Below, in pieces: positions 22,989 through 34,989 of a DNA stretch of 64,000 bases; position 1 is the first letter of the stretch; each line of letters begins with the position of its first letter. The notes under the pieces were generated by a model that was not told where the DNA came from, did no database searches, and saw only the letters and a program-made list of their open reading frames with translations. Source of the DNA: Anthopleura xanthogrammica (lineage: Eukaryota; Cnidaria; Anthozoa; Actiniaria; Actiniidae). The DNA is taken from contig OZ025221.1 of NCBI GenBank assembly GCA_964019055.1, positions 8,988,993 through 9,052,992 on the forward strand. Reading direction: 5' to 3'. Both the position numbers and the translations under genes were made by a program.

Positions 22989-23028
22989 CCCCTCCCCCCA
23001 CCCCCCCCCCCCCCCCCCCCCCCCCCTC
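22989..23028. repeat. C-tract (about 35 C with few interruptions)
   Basis: An almost pure run of C on the plus strand (G on the minus), about 720 bases upstream of the start of DUF229 copy 2. A shorter pure C run lies at 22378-22392. The length may be uncertain, since such tracts are hard to sequence. The proline/glycine open frames across it are artefacts. Confidence 0.85.
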
Positions 23029-23746
23029 CCGGCATTGCACTTTCGTTTTTCCGTCGCGACGTCGCATTTTGATCGTTATCGGACACTGTCGCGCTGAGTT
23101 CCAAGTTCGTCAAGGTGTCGGGTAGCCTTCGTAAATATATCGACCAGCGGTAATTTTGCCGCCATTTTTGTTGAGAATAATAGAGCATACATATGAGCTG
23201 AGCATGGGTAAACAGGATGAATAAATAATAGATAAAAGTAAGCCTGTTTTCGTGATAAGATTTCAAAAATATGTCAAGCGAATGTAGCTCATTTATCCTA
23301 TCTGTAATCTCTATATTTAATTAATTATTTAGGTTTCTATGAAGCTAATCACCTGGCTCAAACATGACTAGAGGACTACACTTTCGAATGCTTGGCATAG
23401 CTACGTATCCGACGACACAAGTTAAAAAGGTACGAATAACACTGAGCAATGGGCCAAAAATTAAATTTAACGATTTACGGGGTGAGTCATGAATTAATTT
23501 TCACTTGCAAAAGCGTTTCTCCCTCACTCACAAATTCAGTGTCTTCCTCTACCCTCCCCTCCCTCCACAAACTTGACAGTTAACCTACACTTTGTCAGTA
23601 TTTGATAAGCTGTTTGATTAATCAACGCTGGGCAAACCAGAAGGAGTCTAGTGAGATGTAGTAAAGACTTTATAATTTAAAAATAACGAGTAATCACAAG
23701 TGAGCCTTCTGATAGTCTCCATTTTGATGCATTTTTGCCGAAGAAG

Positions 23747-25889
23747 ATGAGATTTCGTCGTCGTCGTCGCTTTGTTGTTGCTGTAACAGGATTCGCCATG
23801 ATGTTATCATGGATATTGTATATAAACAAACATTCTAACAGCTATAAAGGATATTCATTCTATTCTGAGGATGATGAACCTATTTGGATTGCAACCGAAG
23901 AGCCCGTAGACCTTTACGCTGGACAGCTACGGCGCCAGCTTACAAGGACAACAACAATCAACGGCTCAACTGTTCCATCAACCTCATGTAGCCTACCGAA
24001 TTTGGATCCATTCCACTCTAGTTTAAAATCCCTTATTCAAGAGCTTGATCCTCTTGATTGCGGGACACTACATTCGAACTTTGAGAAGAAAGTTCTTTAC
24101 GTCAAGGGAGAGGACGTGGTTTCAGTAAAATACCGAATCATTACTCGACCAGAACTTCATGATTTCGGTGTGAAGCTTTCAGATCCTGTTGTAATTGAAA
24201 ACATGTACAAGGTCGAGGAGACGTCGAATTTTTATCCCTTGAAACCAGGTTAGTCCTCTGATATTTATTTGTAGATTTATATCGTATAACTTAATGGAAA
24301 ATCGAACTCTAAAGCGCATTTTTCTCTCTCGTGATTTTGCTAATTCATGGCCACTATTTACCATGAACGATACGTGGGCTATAAGGTTACATACGACATG
24401 TTTGTCTTTCTGTCCATTTGGGGTATTGAATTACAGACTGTGACCTTCATTTCATGGATTCCATTTTAAATTTAGATTCAACAAAATGGAAAAGGTTTTA
24501 TAGTAATGTCCATTGATGACATGAATGTGTGCAATTTTCGTTAAAATGAAGAGAGAAGTTAAAATATTATAAATTTTTGTAACTTTCTTTGTTGATATAA
24601 AACAGTGTGTTGCTGTCGTTTTTTTCTTGCTGCAAACAGCAGACGTTTTCGTTGTTTTTCCACTGCACTTCACTTTTAAACCCAGAGAAAACCCTCGAGT
24701 TCAAGGGAGAGACGTAAAAACAACTGCTCACGTGTCTCAGCGATCCCAGAATCGAACACTAGACCCCAGAGTCGAGAGGCAAACCCTTCTCATAAATAAT
24801 CGAAGCGTTCGCTTGTGTACGAGTCATTTGAACTGAATTATGACTGAATTCTGTATTCCAGGTGATACTGGTTGCATAATGCACAAAGGGAGTGAGAAAT
24901 GTCTTCACCCATGGGGAGGTCAAGATATACCTAGTGATGGCGAAAGAGCAGTCCTTCATTCTGACTGCTGTTACAGTCGTATAGACTTCAAGATGACGTC
25001 ATCTGGGGCCCTTAGACATGTTCCTAGTGGACTTTGTCTGCATGTGAATACAAGTGAGTAAGCGTTAGGTTTAGTGACCTACATACGTTGAATAGATAGT
25101 AGTTTTTTTACTAGTTCAATTCTTCCTCATCCACCTCCTGTCTCTTCTTTCTCCTCCTTCCTCTTTCCGTTCTATTTCTTGTTCTCCTCCAGCTTGTTCT
25201 CCTTCTCCTTCAGCTTGTTCTCCTTCTCCTTCTGCTTGTTCTCCTTCTCCTTCTACTCGTTGTCCTTCTCCTTCTGCTTGTTCTCCTTCGACTTCTGCTT
25301 GTTCTCCTCCTTCTACTCGTTCTCCTTCTACTTCTGCTCGTTCTCCTTCTACTTCTGCTCGTTCTCCTTCTACTTCTGCTCGTTCTCCTTCTCCTTCTGC
25401 TCCTTCTCCTCCTTGTTGTCCTTCTCCTTCTCTTTCTCCTATTCATCCAAATTTGCTCCAAGAGTTACAGTTATTAGAAATACAATAACTAACAGTGCTT
25501 GTTTCGCACATTTTTTCTTTAGCAAATAATAGCAACCATGTTACTTTTGAACCCAAATGTTCAACAAAGTTTAAAGCTTCGAATGGCAAACTTCGAGTCG
25601 CCAAAACTCAACTCTGCTTACAACCAGGAAACGAATCACCAGAAAATAACGATTTTCTTGAAGCTGGAAAAAACTGCAAACATGAATTTTATTTCTATAA
25701 AGTTAAAGGTAAAGTTAAAGTTTATGGAAAGTGAAATTTTCATTCATTCGTTCATTCGTTCCGCGTTCGTTTATTTATTCATTCATTCGTTCATAATCAT
25801 CATTATCATCACCACCATCATCATTACCATCATCATCATCGTTATCATCACCATCATCATTATCATCACCATCATAATCACCACCACCA

Positions 25890-25920
<31 letters not shown>

Positions 25921-28058
25921 CATTATCATCGTTCGTTCGTTCGTTTGTTTATTCATTCATAATCATCATTATTATCATCACCAACATCATTACCATCATC
26001 ATTATCATCACCATCATCATTATCATAATCACCACCATCGTCATCATCATTATTATTATTATTATCATTATTCATTGCCATTTTCATTCAATTGGATGGG
26101 ATTTAGGAGAACCATTCGAGGGAAATGCAACAGTGAATGCAGATTTTGTCCGTGTTGATATCACAAGACCTGAAGGCAAAGGCTCGATAACAGAAGTCCA
26201 CATGCAAACTGCACCAAAACCAGAGGTTCTTCAACGAAAAGTCCAACCTGCAGAGATCCCAGTAAATATTGCTATGATTATGTTTGACTCGACGTCAGCA
26301 GCGAATTTCGTCAGACAAATGCCCATCACGAGAAATTACTTGAAGACAAAACCAACTGTCTTCCTGGAAGGTAATAACTGTACGATATGATCGATAATAA
26401 TCTTTAATCTAACTTCTTATCCTATCACTTGGCGGCTAAAATGATAAGCGTGTACTGTGTGCAGTTGTAAAGCACGCGTGGATTGGTACTACACAATAGA
26501 AGTGTTAGGAGAAGCACGACGCAGATCGCTCTCAACCAATCAGAACGCAAGAGTTATTTTATTATAAGGCTTTAGCTTTGATTTCTACTCCACTAGCGTC
26601 ACTGTTTTCCCATTTCAGACCACGTGTCATTCCCTTGAGAATAACTATTCTTTGTTTAGGTTTCATCCAACATGTATCTTCTCTAGATGATTTTTGGTAG
26701 GCAAAGTAATAATACTAGAGGGAATAACACGTAGACTAAAAAGGGAAATCAGTGGCCAGGTCTATTGATGTTAATGTTGCGGTGTCTTTCTAGGAGAGAC
26801 CATTGTTGGTGATGGAACAACGGCCCAGTTGTGTGCAATGCTCACTGGAATCCCCGAGGAAGAACAGCCCGAAGCAAGGCGATCAAAGTTTCAAGCCAGG
26901 ACAGTTGACAGGTGGCGATGGATTTTCAACGATTATAAAAATCGTGGATACGTCACAATGTACTCCGAAGACTCACCGGGTCTGGGTACATTTAACCTGC
27001 GATTGAAGGGCTTCAGAAATCCACCAACTGATCACTATGGAAGACCTTTCTGGCTGGAAGCTGATAAACATGCCCTCAAGGACTACTGCTCCACCAACCA
27101 GCCCATCCACACAGTAACAATGAAGTATTTCTTGAGCATGTTCCGCAGTTACCCTAGTAACCCCAAATTTGCCTTTCTGTTGTTTTCTGACCTGAGCCAT
27201 GGAAATATGAATGCTTTGAAATACGCAGATCAAGATCTTACTGATTTGCTGAAAACGATGGATAGAGAATCATATTTGGATGAGAGTATTGTTTTTATAT
27301 TTGGAGATCATGGTGTTCGTTATGGGAGCATGAGAAAAACTCTACAAGGAAAACTAGAGGAACGACTGCCACACATGTCCATCACTTTTCCCACGTGGTT
27401 TCCTAAAAAGTATCCACAACTGTACAAGAATGTGCAGCAAAATGCCAAGCTATTGACCACCCCCTTTGATATTTATGCCACTTTACGGCACGTTATTTCA
27501 TATCCCGTACCTCCAAGGGATCTAAGATTTGGACAAAGCCTATTTTTTCCAATTGACCCTGAAAATCGTACATGTGAAAATGCTGGGGTTGAAGAACATT
27601 GGTGCCCATGCATGAACCTAGAAAGAGTCCCTGTGGATAGCTCAGTAGTAAAACAAGCTGTGAACTATGTAGTGAGTTTTATGAACATCTTACTAGAGGA
27701 AAGAAAAAAGTCGAAAAGAGTTTGCCACAGGCTTTCATTGAAGGAGACCAAAACTGCTCAAATGGAAGTGCCAAATAAAAAAGTTCAACGTTTTAAGAAT
27801 TCTCTTGCTAACCGAAAGTGCGATTCTTGTGGTTTAATTCTTGGCAAAAAGGATGAAAATAATTTAGTCAAAGATACTCTTTATCTGATTCAATTCATCA
27901 CGTCACCAAATGATGGCTTTTATGAGGCAAGTGTTCAATTTAGAAGTGGAGTTCCCAGCATAAAAGGAGTAATAACCCGAATAGATAAGTATGGGGACCA
28001 ACCATGGTGTATACAAGATACTTATGTACATCTTATGAAATTTTGTTATTGTAAATAA
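23747..28058 (+). CDS. DUF229 (sulfatase/alkaline phosphatase-like) type II membrane protein, copy 2
   Basis: Five exons: 23747-24248, 24862-25053, 25523-25708, 26107-26370 and 26794-28058, all phase-1 GT-AG introns, 802 residues. The start ATG gives MRFRRRRRF, a basic segment followed by the membrane anchor (about residues 9-26), so the protein should have its bulk in the Golgi lumen or outside the cell. Exon 1 ends with CSLPNLDPFHSSLK and LDCGTLHSNFEKK. Exons 2-3 form the cysteine-rich GCIMHKGSEKCLHPWGG module. Exons 4-5 give the DUF229 core with MIMFDSTSAANFVRQMP, VGDGTTAQL, YSEDSPG and FGDHGVRYG (D553, H554). Exons 4 and 5 have exactly the same lengths as in copy 1 (264 and 1265), and intron 4 is about 97 percent identical. 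Exons 1-3 are only about 40-60 percent alike at protein level. The substrate is unknown. Confidence 0.9.
25130..25445. repeat. polypyrimidine (CTCCTT/TTCTGCTTG)n tract in intron 2
   Basis: About 300 bases of C and T with few G, in units such as TTCTCCTTCTACTTCTGCTCG. It lies in intron 2 of DUF229 copy 2 and is missing from copy 1. The serine/phenylalanine or arginine frames across it are not genes. Confidence 0.85.
25740..26075. repeat. (ATC/ATT)n and (TTCG)n microsatellite block in intron 3
   Basis: Mixed CATCATTATCATCACCAC runs with two GTTCGTTCGTTC/ATTCATTCATTC stretches, nearly the whole of intron 3 of DUF229 copy 2. The histidine/isoleucine frame across it is an artefact. Similarity to copy 1 starts only about 30 bases downstream, at exon 4. 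Confidence 0.85.
26600..26775. mobile_element. MITE in intron 4 of DUF229 copy 2
   Basis: The same element as at 5721-5895, in the same position relative to exons 4 and 5. Arms CCCATTTCAGACCACGTGTC-ATTCCCTTGAG and AGGGAATAACACGTAGACTA-AAAAGGGAAA. The two copies differ at only a few bases. Confidence 0.65.
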
Positions 28059-28109
28059 CCATGTACATATTTTTCAAGCACCTCAAGAAAGAAACAGACT
28101 ACCACTTGC

Positions 28110-28300
28110 CAGGGCCGTAACGGGGGGAGGGGCCGGGGGGGGGGGGCCTCCCCAATAATTTAGGATGTACTGTATATTGAACACTGAAAATTTTCGGTCT
28201 GTTACTAATACATATAGGGCGTTTTAGAATACAATACGCCCAATACTTTTTACCTATGCCCCCCCCCCCCTCCAATATTTTTGGCCTTGCTACGGCCCTG
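28110..28300. mobile_element. 191-bp hAT-like MITE
   Basis: Ends CAGGGCCGTA and TACGGCCCTG, with G-rich and C-rich subterminal runs (GGGGCCTCCCCAATAATTTA against CCCCTCCAATATTTTTGGCC). Flanks CTTGC and CTTTT are a decayed version of the 5-bp duplication seen in the related elements. It lies about 50 bases after the stop codon of DUF229 copy 2, so it may be within the 3' UTR. Confidence 0.65.
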
Positions 28301-30215
28301 CTTTTCACCAGACAACTCAGTGACGTTTATACAAGACACTCGTGTCATCTTTAAAATTTTAAAATTTCAGATTAGACAACTCAGAGGCGCCGCGGCACTA
28401 TTTTTATAGAATTCAGTATTTATATTATATATGAAATGAAGATTATGCTGCATATTGCATGCTGCTCACCAAGCCAGAATTGGATTATATTCATTTGTAA
28501 ATAATGTCAGCACAGAAGAAAATATGCTTGAAAAACCTGCAGACAAACTCTGGGAAAATGCCATATTGTTGTGATCTTTCGCTGCTTGAATTCACATCAC
28601 CCATACTGCATTTTAGGCTTGGTATGCACCCTCACCAACCTTTTTTGGAATATTCAAAGGGTTTGAATAGCTGTATATTAATACGGCTAAAAGCATGCAT
28701 TTTTATTCTTAAAGATAATCTTAGTAACATATTTGCTTTTAAAGCTTTTAAATTTCCTTTAAAGTTTTTATCTTTCGAAAATGCGATTCGCAATCTGATT
28801 GTATAATCGTTTTTTCTCAGATTACGTGATTCCATTGTTGTTGTTGTGAGCTGCAGTCAAATAAATGATTGGCAGTTGTGTTCAAATTGACATGCATGTT
28901 TCCCAAACTGGTTTTAAACAGTTATTAACGAACTTTAATTCAATCTATCGTCACGTCACCTAAATATTATTATAGTTGTTTGAAATACGGTCAGAATCGT
29001 GCGACCCCCCTTGCCCTGAAAAAACCGCAGCCGTTTGGAGGTGAGGGGAGAGGTAACGAGTTGTAGAGAGATAAGGAACTAACCCCTCCCCCCTAGTGGG
29101 AATGTCTGGACACGATCCTGAAATTCATAAATCTGTTCTAGTAATACCACTTGCAGTATCTCACCTATATTGATAAACGTTGTCTACTTCCATTTTCTCT
29201 CTTGATATTTCGCTCACAGGATCGAGTACGTCATCATGTACTATCTTCAAAATCTAGTCTAGATATACACACACACGAAGAGATCATCGATACATTACGT
29301 TCTCCTTCACGAAACGATCTTATAATGGGACATTTATTATAACTTTTTTCTATGCTCTTACACGGTTTTTGACACTCGAATGACGCCAAAAAGAATGTAC
29401 ATAGGAACCAACCAATCACAATTCTCATTAGATTGACCAATCACTGACATCATACGATAAATGGTTCCTTTTTTTTTTTGCAACAAAACGACTGAATCAA
29501 AACAAAATATACTATAATCAATGTTATAGTTACTGTAAAACGTGTTTTGACATTTTCATAGTTGCTAAGGGAATATTGATAGTTTAAAAATCTTGTCAGA
29601 GGCCAAGAGTGCAGCTTTTCATTCCAACTGGCACGCGTCGCTTCGACAACGGATAATTTCATTTCCTTTGTTATCTCGTGATAAAAATCTCACACAACAT
29701 CGCACGAACACTTATCTTCGGCTAATATCACAAGAGATGGCTTAAAGAATTTACAGCCCTAAAACAAATTCTCCAGAGTGGAATAAAGCGATAGATATAT
29801 TCACTACTAGCTAAATATCGGGAGAGTTCGGGAGCATTCCACGTTCCAAACCAAGATCATTCGGGAGGTTTAGAAGTCACGAACAAGATCTGTGACGTCG
29901 AGACTTCACAAACCACTTTGCAAAAAGGCGGCATTTATCAGAAAGCCTATGTCACCGAAGTCAATTACTTTATTCAGTTCATAGGATATAGCAGAGAAGA
30001 GTTAGAGCGTAGAAGAGGCTTCAAGGAGCGACAGAAGTTTAGATTTTGGCTTATCCGTAAAGCTGATACGAATACAATATCATTTAGGCTCAAATCCTTT
30101 TAAAATCTTGGAAAATTTTTCGGAACGAAAAGCTACAACTGCTGGGGTCAGTTCATGAGAAAGCTGTCACCTTATTTCCCGCAGTTTATTTAATTCCAAG
30201 AAGAATACGAGACAG
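28301..30215. other. intergenic DNA and probable 5' UTR of the next gene
   Basis: No gene is recognised in 28.3-29.8 kb. From about 29800 the sequence is less AT-rich and carries GTGACGTCG (a CRE-like half) at about 29890, so the transcript of the gene at 30216 may start there. The short frames show no domain. Confidence 0.35.
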
Positions 30216-31477
30216 ATGAAGTCGGACTGGGAGCCGTTCTACGTCGCTGTTGTTTTCTCTGGTATGTATGCTTATTATTATCAATTTTGTTTATCATCAT
30301 TGTGTTTTTAAATTATGCAGGCAGACAGGAAAGTTGAACCAGAAATACTTAGATAAATACAATGCATTTCTGAAAATGTCACGAATGCTTCACGTAATTT
30401 TTAGCGACAGCTATAATTATTTTCAATTTTCATTCAACATTCTATTAAGTCAATAAAGAACGCTTAAGGATAAATTTCGAATTCACTGATACTAGAATGT
30501 TTTTTTTACGGTTAAGATGCGTGGAATTCTCCACTCCAAATTATCGTTGCTTGAATTGAAAAAATATTTTTCCTTTGATCGGGTGTATCTCCCGCATCAA
30601 ATATATCTCTCTCCATGACAACCGAGGCTTTGAAAAGTCGCAAAATTATAAAGGGAATTGAAAACGACTTAATTAAGACATTCTTTCTATGACACAGGAT
30701 TTCTTGGGGCACTCTCTGAGTTGACCAAAAAGCATAGAGATTTCAGGAAAGGATTTCTTGAACTGATAGAGTTTGTTGGAATAACGGCACTTTGCACACA
30801 CCAAACGTTAATTAAAATTGTTGATGGAAGTTTGAAGTGTCTTAATGGAAAACTATGTCGCTTTTTATCAATTTAAGTTTCCCTTTAGCGATACTCTTAA
30901 TTCTCATCTTGTGGCTTCTCTTTTTTCTTTTTCATATTTTCTATTATGGAATATTACTGAGAATTAAAACTGCAGGTGTCGTGAATCGGGAATTGAGCGG
31001 CAAAATGCAAACAGTGTGAGTTGAGTTTTGTGTTTTTGAACTGTTTTGACGTGCTGCAGCAGGTAGTATTTAGCATGACGCCGCATGATATTTCTGTCTA
31101 TTTTTATGAATACGCGTACTGGATTGTCTAAACGCACTTCAAGTTTAAATGTTTTGAAACTGTTGAATTTAATTGCGAACCTGATCCGGGCGTGCATTGA
31201 GCTGCTAGCCGCCCCCTTGACGCCCTTCGGAAGGTAAAATCGAAACAGGAAAATGAGCTAGCTTTTTAGGAAATAAGTCCCCCCACCGCTGCGAGTTCAG
31301 TTGTATATGGATCTGCTACTGGAATTGTCGAGTCCTTCCTGACCGACCCCGCTTCCTATCCTTTGATATGCACGCGAAGAATTAGTAAGACAGAGGAGTG
31401 TTTTAATAGACTTTTTTTGGTTTTGCGGTTATGGGGTTTGACATGAAGATCTGCCCAACAATCTTATGTATTTGAAG

Positions 31478-31525
<48 letters not shown>

Positions 31526-34500
31526 CTTCAGTTCTTCCTTCTTTCCTTCCTCTTTTCTTTCTTTCTTTCTTTCTTTCATTCTTTTATTATTTTTTTCCTT
31601 CCTTCCTTCCTTCCTTTCTGAGTTTAAAATCTTATCTTAAATTTTATCTTTCTACCAAGCTACACTTCTTCTTGCTTTACTTTTTTTCGCTTTCTTTTAA
31701 ATTCTTTCACTTCCATTTTCGAATTCGTCCAACCTGTTTCAAATCTTCTTTGCCTTCACATTTGACTTTTTTCGAATTCCTTCGTTTATTTCCCCGGTAC
31801 AGATTTTACATTTTCTTTCTACATTGCTCGCAATGCTCGATAACCACTGATAATACAAATCCTGATTAGGAAAAGAAATCTTTCATCACGTTTTCCAAGC
31901 AAACCAATATAAAAGATCGGTATTAGAAATATGATATGTAATCTAACCGCAGTGACTTGGAAAACTGATAAACATTCTAAATCTTTTGGTTAAATAGAAA
32001 ATATGAATGAATAAAATAATACTTACTAAATAAATAAATAAAATAATAATAGATGAAAAGATCGATAAATAAATAGATAAATACATAAATAAGTAATAGA
32101 TAAATAGATAAATAAAGGAATAAATAAATAGATATATTAATAGATAATAGATAGATAGATAAATAACTTGATAAATAGATAATAAATAAATAGATAAATG
32201 AATAAATAGATAATAAATAATAGATAGATAGATAGATAAAAATAATATAAGAAAAATATGAATAAATAAAAAATTATATAAAAACCCTTAAAAAATAAAT
32301 AATCATTACAAGTCATTATTACAAGCCCTTTATCTAAGCCAAGTGTTACCATAGTAACAACAAGTCCCATCTTGTCACTATGGCAACCGGTTTGGATGAA
32401 AATGTTTTCGCGTCAATGTTTTATTTCAATATTGATGTATGTTGTATTTTCCTGAGGATCAGAATAAAATAGTTCAGTTTTGGAAGAAATTTAAGCGCGT
32501 TTTTCTTCTGTTTTTGACGATTTTAATATATCTAACAATGATCAAAATGTTGCAATTACCGGCATAAGAATCCCACATTAAAATTCTAATAGATTTTTGA
32601 TTTGCCTTAGAGCGTGCTTAAACGAACATTCTACCTGCTTCCTTTACCTGAAAGCCTTCAATAAAGTCATCAATCGATTGATCGATAAAACAAAAATTTT
32701 AAGCGGTGACTACGAGTCTTCCTCGCACTTCCGGTCAGGTTTTGGTGACCCGCAGTGCAACACAGTCAATCATCATCTAAGTGCCGGCATTAATGTGAAC
32801 TTGATCGCTGCACGACCCACCCATCCCTAAGGCAAAACAGCCAACATTCTGCTGTCTTAGATAAGTGATTTTTAATGAAACTTTTGTGCCGTGTTTAGTA
32901 GCAGAAATCGACCCAAATATTATAAAAGACTTGGCTTTTTGAGCTGCGAAATCGAACAATCTCGACCTCAGAGCCCGCGGTCCTTTTAGTCTGCGCAGGA
33001 CAACATTTCACGAGCCAATCACAAGCCTAGATTTCGGCCCACGTATCCAATCAGATTAAGCAGTAGATTCTAACTTTGCATAAGTACTGTGAGACCGCTT
33101 ATCGATCTAGACTAAAATTCTGTCGATGTACGAAGATAACAGAGCGACCTGTATATTTTCATATCATCAATAGATTCCGAGCTAAAATAAACAGCTAAGA
33201 GCATCCGATTTAGCGGCTTTCCTGGTCATTTATTTAAAGCTGGGAATCGGCTATATTAAGGACTTTGGGAGTGTCCGACCTTTGTGTCGACTGCGGTCGA
33301 TAACTGTAATTCGACCATCTGTAGTTAAGTTCGGCTATTTTGGAAAGGTCATGGGTGTGAGGCTTACTAATTCCTGCATATAGAATGACCAGACAGTACA
33401 CGAAATGACGTCATCATTGTGATTCCGTCAGTGACGTCATGTACATGTACCCACTGGAAAGGAAAGCTACGGCTAAATTTACTTTTTTAATTTAGTAGTT
33501 TTTCTTTCTGACCAATCTGTGGGATATCCAGTTCAAACTGAATGGCTTTTGTTGAAGAATTAGGAATTGCCCAGGGACCGCGGAGCAGTGGCTTAAGGAG
33601 GCTAGAAAGGGTTTTTGAACTTGCATATAGACTAACAAAAACGACCCTGAAAAACTTTATATGACTAATATATGACCGTAAGTTGACCCAGAAGACGAAA
33701 GACCATAAAGTAAAGGTTGGAATGAAAATAAAAATATGACGTAACACGTTGTTATGACAATGATTGAACACTTCAAATGTGTGCAAAGTTTTTCATTTAA
33801 AAATTCATAACTCAAAAACCGTATGGTGAAAGTCGTTTAAAATTGGCATGTTTGAAGTTCATGATTCAATCTTTGTTTAGACCGAAAAAGAAAAAATTCT
33901 GTAATGAGGAATTCTCAGAAATCAATGAAGTTTATTTTAGGAAGTTCCCCATTACAGAATTTTTTTATTTTTTCTTAGTACTTACGAACCATTAAATAAA
34001 AGCCACATGCAAAGTTTTAAAAAGATTTACCTTCCAGTTTTTAAGTTATTTTAGTTTAAGTATGAGGTTTTTTGGGACAAAATTTTCCTATTCCATTTCA
34101 AATGATTCAGTGCTACGTCATTTAAGAGCGCGCGCGCTCATTCATTGAAAACTATTTCGAGCCTCCTTAATGTAAGATTAGGTTGGCGGAATAATAGAGG
34201 TATAAATCAGGGCAAAATAACCTCTTTGGGACTTTGACAACTGACAGCTAAATAGAGGTTGGCCGCTTTATCATTTAGAGGTTCTCTACTTAACAATATA
34301 TCATTTATAAAGAGAGAGAATTTACTAATTCATTTTACTAAAAGTAATTTTTTTTTTCTTCAGAGGTTGAACGTTTTTTGAGTGATTTAGCCGGCGCCTC
34401 CTTAAGTGCAGAATACGAAAAAAGAAGACTCAATCTCGAGAAAAAAATATCGACTGTACGAAAGATTTCTCCGCCATCAGAACTAACAACCGGCGTTACA

Positions 34501-34989
34501 GAAACATTCAAACAGAAACGTCCAAGACGAATAAGATCATGGTCTTTCCCACCCATAACATCCCATGAGCCTTTGCCGGCGTTGTCTGAGAGGAAATGCT
34601 TAAGTTCGCCCAAAGACGCGGATGGCCAAGATGGCAGCGAATTGGGAGAAGCTTCGTCAAGTTGTTCTTTCAAGGATGAGGAGGAATCTGAAGGCAAAGA
34701 GGAGAGATTAGATGAAACAGAGATGAGTTTGTGTAACAGAAAACGGTTCGAACGTTTACGACAAGCGTACAACAGCTCGATAAAGATTCCTCATCCTCGT
34801 AAGCGGTCTGCCTCTGTTCCTCACGTTTCGACCGTCAAACAAGACCACAGGAAGCCCAACCCGGAGTATATCCAAGTCATCAGTAGCCTTTCTACCTTCG
34901 TTTGCGAAAAACGAAAAGAGTGCGAAAGGAAACCGAACAAGAAGGGGTTTAATGTTGCGTGGCGATGTAGTGAAGAAGATGAAGGGTGA
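30216..34989 (+). CDS. small basic phospho-motif protein, unknown family (member A)
   Basis: Two exons: 30216-30261, and after a 4.1-kb intron 34364-34989, phase 1, 223 residues. Exon 1 encodes MKSDWEPFYVAVVFS and exon 2 continues VERFLSDLAGASLSAEYEKR, probably a short coiled coil (residues about 17-45). The rest is polar and looks disordered. It has an RPRRIRSWSFPP motif near residue 70, an acidic serine-rich stretch near 100-130 and RKRSASVPH near 162. The two R-x-x-S-x-S-x-P-like motifs resemble basophilic kinase or 14-3-3 sites. The gene at 40602-43786 has the same two-exon plan, the same intron phase and a similar FL-DL--A-LS start of exon 2. I do not recognise the family. The exon 1 start is inferred from the splice and frame match. 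Confidence 0.65.
31478..31620. repeat. (CT)n and (CTTT/CTTC)n microsatellites
   Basis: About 23 CT dinucleotides at 31478-31523, followed by CTTT and CTTC runs to about 31620, in the intron of gene A. Confidence 0.9.
31990..32285. repeat. (AAATAGAT)-type AT-rich low-complexity block
   Basis: About 300 bases built from AAATAAATAGATAGATAAAT variants in the intron of gene A. The isoleucine/tyrosine frame on the minus strand is an artefact. Confidence 0.85.
33406..33439. promoter_or_regulatory. pair of perfect TGACGTCA (CRE/ATF) sites
   Basis: TGACGTCA at 33406-33413 and again at 33432-33439, 26 bases apart, in the intron of gene A. This palindrome is the full CREB/ATF site. Two full sites so close may mark an intronic enhancer or an internal promoter; no further evidence is visible. 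Confidence 0.4.
33597..34166. mobile_element. 570-bp MITE with TTAA target duplication
   Basis: Ends GGAGGCTAGAAAGGGTTTTT and AAACTATTTCGAGCCTCC, flanked by TTAA at 33593-33596 and 34167-34170. TTAA duplications are the mark of piggyBac-type elements, though a TTA duplication next to an A cannot be excluded. The interior has the inverted pair AATTCTGTAATGAGG and CCCCATTACAGAATT. It lies 200 bases before exon 2 of gene A. Confidence 0.65.

Noticed and set aside
25179..26158. Serine/phenylalanine, arginine and histidine/isoleucine open frames
   Set aside because: They cross polypyrimidine and (ATC)n microsatellites that lie in introns 2 and 3 of DUF229 copy 2.
31672..31869. Phenylalanine-rich frame in the intron of gene A
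   Set aside because: It follows a T/C-rich microsatellite and has only low-complexity composition.
34338..34772. 144-codon minus-strand frame over gene A exon 2
   Set aside because: Antisense shadow. The plus-strand frame has a good acceptor, a matching first exon and a family-like partner gene.
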